The position numbers and the translations under genes were made by a program. Source: an uncultured Clostridia bacterium (GTDB taxonomy: Bacteria; Bacillota; Clostridia; Christensenellales; Borkfalkiaceae). Taken from it: a DNA stretch of 41,073 nt. The notes beneath the pieces were generated by a model. The model did not search any database and had not been told where the DNA came from. It saw only the letters and a program-made list of their open reading frames with translations. Shown here piece by piece: positions 7,000 to 13,616 of this stretch. The stretch spans positions 1 through 41,073 of the forward strand of contig CANRKK010000020.1 of the NCBI GenBank assembly GCA_947631195.1, given 5' to 3'. The number at the start of each line of letters is the position of its first letter. Position 1 is the first letter of the stretch.

Positions 7000-8283
7000 A
7001 TGGCAAAACGCAAAAACAAAAAAAGGCATCCCATACTGTTTACTATCTTTTTGGTGATAGTGGTTTTAATAGTCATCGTCGCTCTGGGCGTGTACGCTTT
7101 CCGCCCCGACATATACCATAAATACTTCGGCTTGGGCGAACACACCTATGTGGACGGCGAGTGCACGGTGTGCGGCAAACAGCAGCCCCCCGAAGATACG
7201 AGCGGCGGCGGTTCGGGCGGTTCCGACGACGACAACGGCGGTTCGGGCGTAACAGGCGGTTCGGGCGGCGATATCTCGATACATGTCATCGATTTGGGCA
7301 AAAAGGCGGGCGACAGCATCTACATAAAGGCGGGCGACAACGACATTTTGATCGACGCGGGCTCGGAGGATTCGAGCGCGTCGCTCATCTGCTCATATCT
7401 GAACAAATACGTCACCGACGGCAAGCTCGAATACGTCATAGCCACGCACGGCGACCAGGACCACATAGCGTCCTTTGCATGCAGTACCCCCTCGAACGGG
7501 ATTTTCTATAATTTTGACGTGGACACCGTAATAAAGTTTGCAATATCGAACAAGACCACGCAGGTCTACAACAGATTTTTAAGCGTATTGCAATATGCCG
7601 AAAGCCGCGGGACGAAAGTTTATACGGCGGCCCAGTGCTACAACGAGGAGGGCGGCGCACAGCGGCAGTATTGGCTGGACGACGAGCACACCCTCTCGAT
7701 GAATATCCTCTACAATTACTACTACTTCAACACAGGTTCGGACGAAAACAACTACTCCGTGGTTACGTTATTCACAAAGCAGACCTCGACAAGGACTTAT
7801 AATTTTTTGCTTACGGGCGACCTTGAAAAGGACGGCGAAAGCAGGATGGTGGACTACTACTCGAAGGCCTCCAACAGCAAGTCCCAATACGACGTTTTGC
7901 CGGACGTGGATTTCTACAAGGCGGGGCACCACGGTTCGGGCACTTCGTCCACCGAAAAACTTTTGAACGTGATAAAGCCCGAATATGTGGCTATAAGTTG
8001 CTGCGCGGGCTCTCCCGAGTACACAAAAAATGTAAACAACACTTTCCCCTACACAAGCGTGTTCCAAAATCTTTTGAAGCACACCCAAAACATATACTGC
8101 ACCAGCGTTGCCGACACCCTGCCCGCTCTTTCGGGCACACAGTTTGAGGGCCAAACATATACGGGCAAGGCGTGGAACGGCAACATAGTGTGCGGGTTGG
8201 GCGAAAGCGGGCTTGAATTCAGCTTTTCGGGCACGGACCAAACCATATTGCAATCGGAATGGTATGCAACCTACCGCAAATAG
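7000..8283 (+). CDS. Membrane-anchored metallo-beta-lactamase-fold hydrolase, ComEC C-terminal-like
   Basis: The product is 427 aa. After a basic N-terminus (KRKNKKRH), one membrane helix spans about 12-29. A short HTYVDGECTVCG segment that could bind zinc follows (about 47-58), then a Gly/Ser/Asp-rich linker (about 66-92) and the MBL domain. Catalytic motifs are visible: THGDQDH (H150, D152, D154, H155), GDLEKDGE (D274) and KAGHHGSG (H310, H311). The HxDxDH and GHHGS pattern matches the extracellular nuclease-like domain of ComEC/Rec2, but the competence channel is absent. Topology by the positive-inside rule places the enzyme outside the cell. The substrate is unknown; nucleic acid or phosphodiester is plausible. 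The RBS AAGGAG is 5 nt before ATG. Confidence 0.88.
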   Translation: MAKRKNKKRHPILFTIFLVIVVLIVIVALGVYAFRPDIYHKYFGLGEHTYVDGECTVCGKQQPPEDTSGGGSGGSDDDNGGSGVTGGSGGDISIHVIDLGKKAGDSIYIKAGDNDILIDAGSEDSSASLICSYLNKYVTDGKLEYVIATHGDQDHIASFACSTPSNGIFYNFDVDTVIKFAISNKTTQVYNRFLSVLQYAESRGTKVYTAAQCYNEEGGAQRQYWLDDEHTLSMNILYNYYYFNTGSDENNYSVVTLFTKQTSTRTYNFLLTGDLEKDGESRMVDYYSKASNSKSQYDVLPDVDFYKAGHHGSGTSSTEKLLNVIKPEYVAISCCAGSPEYTKNVNNTFPYTSVFQNLLKHTQNIYCTSVADTLPALSGTQFEGQTYTGKAWNGNIVCGLGESGLEFSFSGTDQTILQSEWYATYRK

Positions 8284-8305
8284 GCGGTCGGTCAATAAAT
8301 AACTG

Positions 8306-8333
8306 AAAAATTTACAGGAAAACTCAATACGTT
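8306..8333 (+). repeat. 28-bp short repeat, copy 2 (abutting cls start)
   Basis: This second copy of the 6942-6969 sequence (25/28 identical) ends exactly at the base before the cls ATG. It contains the only candidate Shine-Dalgarno (AGGA), which is unusually distant at about 14 nt. Confidence 0.6.
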
Positions 8334-9905
8334 ATGACAAAATTCTATTTTCGTTCGAGGAAGGAGCTTCGGGCCCGCCTCAAGGAAAAGCCGAAATGCG
8401 TTCATAAAAAATGGGTGGACTTGCCCACGGGCGCACGGGCACTTTTTACAGATTTGCTGATAGTTGCGCAGATGTCGGTCATAGCCTTTGTGTACGCCGT
8501 TTTTGCGGCCATGTACCCGCCGTTTTGGTTTATCTCGATGGGATTTACCCTTTTTGCGGCGATATACGTGCTTGTGGAGGAGCGGGACGCGCAGTCAAAG
8601 GTCAGCTGGCTGATACTCTTTGCGCTGTCCTTCGGCGCGGGATACATAGTGTATATCCTCGCCGACAAGCGGGTGTGCTACGGCATTTACCGCAAACGTT
8701 ATGCCGAAATCTACGGCCGCACCAAGGCGTACAGCGGCGGATTTTTCACGGAGGGAGCCTCCCCCGCGGTTGCGCGCGACTGCGAATATATCCACAACGC
8801 GGGCGGCTACGTGCCGTACACGGGCACGGACGTGAAGTACTTTTCCGACGCGCGCAAGCTCTTTGACAACCTCTGCGCAAGGCTGGAGGAAGCAAAGGAA
8901 TTTGTATTTTTGGAGTACTTTATCGTGGCGGAGGGCGTCCTTTTAGAGCGGCTCATCGACGTTTTAAGCCGCAAGGTTGCCGAGGGCGTGGAAGTGCGGT
9001 TTTTGTACGACGACGTCGGCTCGCAGGGGGTGCTCACGTCCGAAACAAAGCATAGGATAAGAAAGGCGGGCATAAAATTTAAGGTGTTCGAGCCGCTGTT
9101 TTCGCTGTTTTACTTCGGTCTTAATTACCGCGACCACCGCAAAATCATAGTCATAGACGGCAAAACTGGCTACGTGGGCGGCTGCAACATCGCCGACGAA
9201 TGTACAAACCAGCGCAGAATGGAAGGGCTGTGGAAGGACGCGGGTTTAAGGCTGGACGGCTCCGCGGTGGACGGGCTGACGATAACCTTTTTGAGGCAGT
9301 GGGAGTTTTCCACGCGGCAGCGCTCCGACCTTTCGGGATATTTATACAAGGCGGAAAAAACAGCAAACACCTCCAACGTGGTGCCCTATGCGGGCGGGCC
9401 GGAGATAGAGGAGCCCCTCTGCCGCGGCGTGTACTACAATCTCGTCAACGCGGCGCAGGAAAAGATATATCTGATGACGCCCTACCTCATTCCCGACACC
9501 GACATGCTGGCCGCGCTCACCGCAAAGGCCAAGGCGGGGTGCGACGTGCGCATAGTGCTGCCCTCGGTGCCCGACTACGGCTATATCTACAGAGTCACAA
9601 AATTTTATGCCGAGCGGCTTATGGCGGCGGGCGCGAAAGTGTATTATATGCACGGGGTGTTCGTGCACAGCAAGGTGATGCTCACCGAAAACGCCGTCAC
9701 CGTCGGGTCTGTAAATATGGACATGCGCGCCTTTTATCTGGAGTTTGACAACGGCGTGTACACCGACGATAAGGGAGTTATGGGGGACGTGGAGGCGGAC
9801 TTTGAAAAGGTATTTGCCGCAAACGATATCCAGACCCCCGCAAAACACAACATATTCGGCCACATAGCGACGACTGTTTTAAGGGTGGTCAGCCCGCTCA
9901 TGTAA
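8334..9905 (+). CDS. cls: Cardiolipin synthase (PLD family)
   Basis: The product is 523 aa, matching two-HKD bacterial cardiolipin synthases, which condense two phosphatidylglycerols at the membrane. The N-terminus has about three hydrophobic segments (about 37-57, 60-78, 88-108) and a PLDc_N-like region. HKD motif 1 is intact: YRDHRKIIVIDG with H268, K270, D275, followed by GYVGGCNIADE. HKD motif 2 is FVHSKVMLTEN with H445 and K447, but the acidic position is Glu452 instead of the usual Asp; GSVNMDMRAF follows as expected. The start lacks a close Shine-Dalgarno. It lies 50 bp after the MBL gene and 51 bp before the Sel1 gene, so it is probably part of the same transcript. Confidence 0.94.
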   Translation: MTKFYFRSRKELRARLKEKPKCVHKKWVDLPTGARALFTDLLIVAQMSVIAFVYAVFAAMYPPFWFISMGFTLFAAIYVLVEERDAQSKVSWLILFALSFGAGYIVYILADKRVCYGIYRKRYAEIYGRTKAYSGGFFTEGASPAVARDCEYIHNAGGYVPYTGTDVKYFSDARKLFDNLCARLEEAKEFVFLEYFIVAEGVLLERLIDVLSRKVAEGVEVRFLYDDVGSQGVLTSETKHRIRKAGIKFKVFEPLFSLFYFGLNYRDHRKIIVIDGKTGYVGGCNIADECTNQRRMEGLWKDAGLRLDGSAVDGLTITFLRQWEFSTRQRSDLSGYLYKAEKTANTSNVVPYAGGPEIEEPLCRGVYYNLVNAAQEKIYLMTPYLIPDTDMLAALTAKAKAGCDVRIVLPSVPDYGYIYRVTKFYAERLMAAGAKVYYMHGVFVHSKVMLTENAVTVGSVNMDMRAFYLEFDNGVYTDDKGVMGDVEADFEKVFAANDIQTPAKHNIFGHIATTVLRVVSPLM

Positions 9906-9956
9906 AATTTTGCCCGCCCCGCGGGAAGAAATAAAAAATGATAGGAGGGAAACTAC

Positions 9957-11870
9957 ATGTCACAATTCAATCCCGACTACCCTGCCGACGCCAAGGAGCA
10001 GTTCGATTTGGGCTGCAAATACCTCAACGGCAGAGGCGTGGAGGAGGACGAACAGAAAGCGGCGGAATTATTTTGTCTGTCCGCCGAACAGGAATACGCC
10101 CCCGGCCAATTTGCCTACGGCGAATGTTTTTACTTCGGCTGGGGAGTAGAAAAGGACTACGAAAAGGCGGTGGACTGGTTCAACAAGGCCGCCTGCAACT
10201 CGAGCATCTCCGCCCAATATTATCTGGGCAGATGCTACCAATTGGGGCAGGGCGTTGAAAAGGACCCCTCCAGGGCGGCGGTGTGGTATGCGGCGGCGTC
10301 GCTGTTCGGCAACCGCGACGCAAAGGACGCCATGGGCGACCTTTACTACAACGGCGAGGGCGTGGAGCAGGACTATAAAAAGGCCGTGGAATATTACACT
10401 CAGGCCGCCGAGCTCGGCAGCCCCGGATCGCAATACATGTTGGGAATTTGCTATCTTGAAGGCAGGGGAGTGGACGTCAACGACGAGCTTGCCGTAGAGT
10501 ATTTCAACAAGGCCGCAGGACAGGGCAATCACTCAGCGCAGTACATGCTGGGGAAATGCCATTACTGGGGCTGGGGCGTGGAGCAGGACTACGGCATTGC
10601 CGTTGAATGGTTCCAAAAGGCCGCCGACAACGGCAACGTAGCGGCGCATTACTATTTAGGAGTATGTTATCTCTACGGCTACGGCGTGGAAAACGACGAC
10701 CGGAAAGCCGTGGAATTGCTGACGGTTGCCTACGAAAACGGCAACCTCGACGGGACCGCTCTCTTGGGCGACTGCTACTACAACGGCTGGGGCGCGGACC
10801 GCGACTATGAAAAGGCCGCCGAAATTTACCGCGCGGCCGCCGAACAGGGCCACTCGGGCTCGCAATTTATGCTGGGCGAATGTTATCTCAACGGCTATGG
10901 CGTGGAGAAAAACTATGAAACGGCTGTCGGGTGGTATAAAAAGGCCGCCGAACAGGACAACGGCGGCGGGCAGAACGGCATGGGCAGATGCTACTACTAC
11001 GGCTACGGCGTGGAACAGAACTATGAGACCGCGGCGGAGTGGTTTAAACTTTCCGCCGAACAGGGCTACGCAGAGGGACAGTACAATTGCGGCCTGTGCT
11101 ACTACTACGGGCAGGGCGTCGAAAAGGACTACGAAACGGCGGCGCAATGGTTTAAATGTGGCGCGGACAGGGGCAACGCGGGCGCCGAAAACATGCTGGG
11201 CGTGTGCTATTTTTACGGCCTCGGTCTGCCCGAAAACGAGGCGGAGGCAGCCAAGTGGTACACAAAGGCCGCGCAGCAGGGCGACGGGGTTGCGCAGAAT
11301 AATTTAGGCAAATGCTACTACTACGGGCAGGGCGTGGAACAGGACTATGATAAGGCCTTCGTCTGGTTCCAAAAATCCGCCCAAAGCGGCATCGCGGCGG
11401 GGCAAAACAGTTTGGGCGACTGCTACTACTACGGCGACGGCGTCGAGGTGAACGAGGAAGAGGCCGCATATTGGTATGCAAAGGCCGCACAAAACGGCCA
11501 TTCGGCGGGGCAAAACAATTTGGGCGACTGCTACTACTACGGGAACGGCGTCGAGCAGAACTACGAAGAGGCCGCCAAGTGGTACGCCAAGTCTGCCGCC
11601 AAGGGCAACTCGCAGGGGCAATACAATTTGGGCAACTGCTATATGTCGGGCAAAGGCATGCCGCAGGACAGCGACCTGGCCGCGGCGTGGTTTAAAAAAT
11701 CCGCCGACCAGGGCGACGCGGACGGGCTGTATTCTTTGGGCGTCTGCTACGAGCACGGCGTGGGCGTGCCCCAAAATATGAACACGGCCGTGGAGCTGTA
11801 TATAAAGGCGGCAAGAAACGGCCATCAAGTGGCGCAGGAAAAGTTGGATAAAAACCACATAAGGTATTAA
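9957..11870 (+). CDS. Sel1-repeat protein with 17 repeats and a cysteine ladder
   Basis: The product is 637 aa and consists almost wholly of 17 tandem 36-aa Sel1-like repeats plus a short tail. The consensus is AQYxLGxCYYYGxGVExDY, then EKAAEWFxKAAEQGN. These repeats form an alpha-solenoid used for protein-protein interaction. There is no signal peptide or membrane helix, so it is likely cytoplasmic. In 15 of the 17 repeats (all but 1 and 4) the same position carries Cys (LGxCY), which is not the usual Sel1 consensus. Repeats 14 and 15 are nearly identical, pointing to recent duplication. The RBS AGGAGGG is well placed. It is last in the putative valS-MBL-cls-sel1 transcript, followed by a terminator. 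Its partner is unknown. Confidence 0.92.
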   Translation: MSQFNPDYPADAKEQFDLGCKYLNGRGVEEDEQKAAELFCLSAEQEYAPGQFAYGECFYFGWGVEKDYEKAVDWFNKAACNSSISAQYYLGRCYQLGQGVEKDPSRAAVWYAAASLFGNRDAKDAMGDLYYNGEGVEQDYKKAVEYYTQAAELGSPGSQYMLGICYLEGRGVDVNDELAVEYFNKAAGQGNHSAQYMLGKCHYWGWGVEQDYGIAVEWFQKAADNGNVAAHYYLGVCYLYGYGVENDDRKAVELLTVAYENGNLDGTALLGDCYYNGWGADRDYEKAAEIYRAAAEQGHSGSQFMLGECYLNGYGVEKNYETAVGWYKKAAEQDNGGGQNGMGRCYYYGYGVEQNYETAAEWFKLSAEQGYAEGQYNCGLCYYYGQGVEKDYETAAQWFKCGADRGNAGAENMLGVCYFYGLGLPENEAEAAKWYTKAAQQGDGVAQNNLGKCYYYGQGVEQDYDKAFVWFQKSAQSGIAAGQNSLGDCYYYGDGVEVNEEEAAYWYAKAAQNGHSAGQNNLGDCYYYGNGVEQNYEEAAKWYAKSAAKGNSQGQYNLGNCYMSGKGMPQDSDLAAAWFKKSADQGDADGLYSLGVCYEHGVGVPQNMNTAVELYIKAARNGHQVAQEKLDKNHIRY

Positions 11871-11879
11871 AAGGCATAA

Positions 11880-11918
11880 AAAAAGCGCTTCGGCTGCCAA
11901 ATTGTCGGGGCGCTTTTT
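11880..11918 (+). terminator. Intrinsic terminator after the Sel1 gene
   Basis: AAAAAGCGC (11880-11888) pairs with GCGCTTTTT (11910-11918) and ends in five T's, 10 bp after the stop codon. It separates the valS-to-Sel1 group from the next gene. Confidence 0.8.
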
Positions 11919-11960
11919 GCACGCTTATAAAGGCGCAAAAAATCATAAAACGGTGGATAT

Positions 11961-12623
11961 ATGTTGAGTTTTTTGTTCAAAAACAGGACGGCCGACCCCC
12001 AAAAACTGCTCGGCTACGGGTTTTTAAAGGAGGGCGGAGCGTACGTCTACACAAAGCCTTTGGCGGGCGGCGAGCTCGAGGCGAAAATTACCGTCTGCGG
12101 CGGCGAGGTTTCGACAAAAGTTTTTGACGTTTCGCTGGGCGACGAATACACCCTGCACCTCGTGGACGGGGCCTCGGGCGAGTTTGTGGGCGCGGTGCGC
12201 GCCGAATACGAGGGGCTTTTAAGGGACGTAGCCGAAAAATGCTTTAATTCGGACGTCTTTAAAAACCAGTCCAAAGAGATTGCGCTCTACGCCGAAAAAA
12301 CCTACGGCAGCCGCCTTGAATTTTTGTGGGCGGACCTGCCCGACGCGGCCGTGTTAAGGCGCGCCGACAACGCAAAGTGGTATGTCGTGTTTATGAAAAT
12401 CCACCCCCGCAAGCTCGGTCTGGAGGGGGAGGACCCGCTGGACATAATGGACGTGCGCTATCCCGCCGAACTGCTGGAAAAAATTTTAAACGGCGCAAAC
12501 TTTTTGCGCGCCTACCACATGAACAAAAAACACTGGCTCACCGCCGTGCTTGACGGCGCCGTTCCCACCGCGGATTTGCTGAGGCTTCTGGACCAAAGCT
12601 ACGCGCTTGCCGCAAAGCGCTGA
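11961..12623 (+). CDS. MmcQ/YjbR-family protein (two-domain)
   Basis: The product is 220 aa. The C-terminal half (about 96-220) matches the MmcQ/YjbR double-wing fold: YAEKTYGSRLEFLWADLP, then NAKWYVVFMKI, DIMDVRYPAELL, and AYHMNKKHWLTAVLDG with the typical HMNKKHW element. The first 95 residues are a YjbR-like N-terminal extension that I recognise less well (LLGYGFLKEGGAYVYTKPL). Family members are small cytoplasmic proteins annotated as DNA-binding, without a firmly defined role. The start is preceded by GGTGG 6 nt upstream. It sits alone after a terminator. The stop is TGA. Confidence 0.85.
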   Translation: MLSFLFKNRTADPQKLLGYGFLKEGGAYVYTKPLAGGELEAKITVCGGEVSTKVFDVSLGDEYTLHLVDGASGEFVGAVRAEYEGLLRDVAEKCFNSDVFKNQSKEIALYAEKTYGSRLEFLWADLPDAAVLRRADNAKWYVVFMKIHPRKLGLEGEDPLDIMDVRYPAELLEKILNGANFLRAYHMNKKHWLTAVLDGAVPTADLLRLLDQSYALAAKR

Positions 12624-12646
12624 CTTCGTAAATACGGCCTGTCGTG

Positions 12647-12693
12647 CCCTCTTCCGTGCAACGGGGGAGGGTGCCCTGAAAGGGCGGGTGGGA
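12647..12693 (+). repeat. Composite repeat element A, copy 1 (twin hairpins)
   Basis: Hairpin 1 is CCCTCTTCCGT-gca-ACGGGGGAGGG (12647-12671); two of its pairs are T:G, which pair only in the plus-strand RNA. Hairpin 2 is GCCCT-gaa-AGGGC, followed by the constant CGGGTGGGA (ends 12693). The same arrangement recurs at 40984-41032 with a different but still paired second stem, so structure is conserved over sequence. Confidence 0.8.
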
Positions 12694-12702
12694 CACCTCC
12701 CT

Positions 12703-12754
12703 TGTCATTCCGCGCGAGCGTGCAACATCCTCCTTCTGTCATTCTGTGCGAGCG
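12703..12754 (+). repeat. Tandem half-copies of a TGTCATTCYGYGCGAGCG repeat
   Basis: Two 18-mers, 12703-12720 and 12737-12754, differ at two positions. With GAAGAATCT further on (near 12814) they resemble the dispersed CATTCTG...GAAGAATCT repeats found in many bacterial genomes. They lie in the part of composite copy 1 that is missing from copy 2. Confidence 0.55.
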
Positions 12755-12763
12755 TTAGCGACG

Positions 12764-12798
12764 CTCTGCCGAGGGTTCCCTTTGGGAAACGGCAGAGG
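12764..12798 (+). repeat. Dispersed hairpin repeat, element B, copy 2
   Basis: CTCTGCC (12764-12770) pairs with GGCAGAG (12791-12797), and an inner TTCCC-ttt-GGGAA stem is also present. It is the reverse complement of 145-177 with about one change. It is preceded by the hairpin GAGCGT-tagcg-ACGCTC and followed by GTTGCC-gtaa-GGCAAC. Confidence 0.7.
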
Positions 12799-12840
12799 AG
12801 GGCGCAGCCCGACGAAGAATCTGTTGCCGTAAGGCAACCA

Positions 12841-12869
12841 AATACATATATTAATTTTTTCTTTTATAT
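12841..12869 (+). repeat. 29-bp AT-rich direct repeat, left copy
   Basis: This is identical over 29 bases to 41039-41067 (begins AATACATATATT, ends TTTTATAT). It forms the right end of composite copy 1. The two copies lie in the same orientation on either side of the giant-gene module, 28.2 kb apart. Confidence 0.85.
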
Positions 12870-13315
12870 TTTGTCCCGCCCACCCCCCCCAATATTGTTA
12901 AAATATTTATAAGGTTGACGTGCGCAATCGTCTGTTTATCGCTAACGCAATAAAGAAACCCGGCCGCGGCGACACGCCGTCAAGCGGAACGCTTGCGGCG
13001 GGCGCGAATTTTCGCGCCCGCCGCATTTTATAATCTCCGCACCCCCCCACGCAAGGCGGGCAACTCGTGAAGAATTGTTAAGGTTGCGTTTTTTTAGACT
13101 TTTGCTATTTAAAAACAAGTGCACATATGCTAAAATAGAGCATGTAAAAATTTTTAAAAACCGATAACGGGGGGCGCGTATGATTACAAAAAATACTCAT
13201 TTGAAAATTATAATCACTATTTTTTGTGAATTTTGTTGATAATTTTCTGCCGTCTAACAAAATCGGCGGACACAAAATGTTATTTTTCTACATATTTCGA
13301 TTTTTTTCGTATAAG

Positions 13316-13349
13316 TTGACATTGACTTTGCACAGTAGTAAATTATAAA
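13316..13349 (+). promoter_or_regulatory. Candidate promoter(s) of the giant surface-protein gene
   Basis: Two staggered promoters are possible: TTGACA (13316-13321) with TAAATT at 17 bp, and TTGACT (13322-13327) with TATAAA (13344-13349) at 16 bp. Either gives a leader of about 260 nt. A further TATAAT at 13363-13368 has no matching -35. Confidence 0.6.
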
Positions 13350-13517
13350 TGGTGTCTTGCATTATAATATATATGTATTGTGCGCGCCGCGCGCGTGCGT
13401 ATAAAACGATAACGCATACATATCATTGTTTTGAACGGCCGGAAATTCAAAATCCGATACAGTTCGCTTAAATTCAAATATAAATTTGTCAAAATTTTTG
13501 TATGCCTACGGCAATAC

Positions 13518-13552
13518 AAAAAAGGCTGGAGCTTGTAAACCACGCTCCAGCC
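13518..13552 (-). terminator. Hairpin in giant-gene leader; intrinsic terminator on the minus strand
   Basis: GGCTGGAGC (13524-13532) and GCTCCAGCC (13544-13552) form a 9-bp stem with an 11-nt loop. On the minus strand it is followed by TTTTTT (13523-13518), the form of a standard terminator. On the plus strand no U tract follows, so it should not stop transcription into the giant gene. Confidence 0.65.
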
Positions 13553-13616
13553 CCCATAAAAAACATTTATCCGAAAACTTTTAATTAATACAGGCGTTTG
13601 TTTGTAAGGAGAATAT

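Larger units (their letters stand above)
12624..13616. other. 993-bp intergenic region before the giant gene
   Basis: The left half (to about 12,869) is the nested repeat cluster. At 12981-12995 is a CAAGCG-gaa-CGCTTG hairpin. At 12995-13024 is a 14-bp GC-rich stem (GCGGCGGGCGCGAA) followed by ATTTTATAAT, a weak terminator candidate. The remainder is AT-rich with promoter-like sites, an alternating C/G tract and a minus-oriented terminator hairpin. No convincing gene is seen. A 19-aa ORF (13180-13239) follows a G6 run and an extended -10 (TGCTAAAAT, 13128-13136), but is too short to call. Confidence 0.7.

Noticed and set aside
9975-11900. Other-frame open reading frames within the Sel1 gene
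   Set aside because: They are shadows of the 108-bp repeat periodicity; only the Sel1 frame gives a coherent repeat protein with an RBS.
12647-12869. CRISPR array suggested by several short repeats in a non-coding region
   Set aside because: Repeats differ in sequence and spacing, are palindromic elements of different families, and no cas genes are present.
13180-13239. 19-aa ORF with upstream G6 and an extended -10
   Set aside because: Too short and AT-rich, with no recognisable feature and a purely G-run RBS; chance is more likely.
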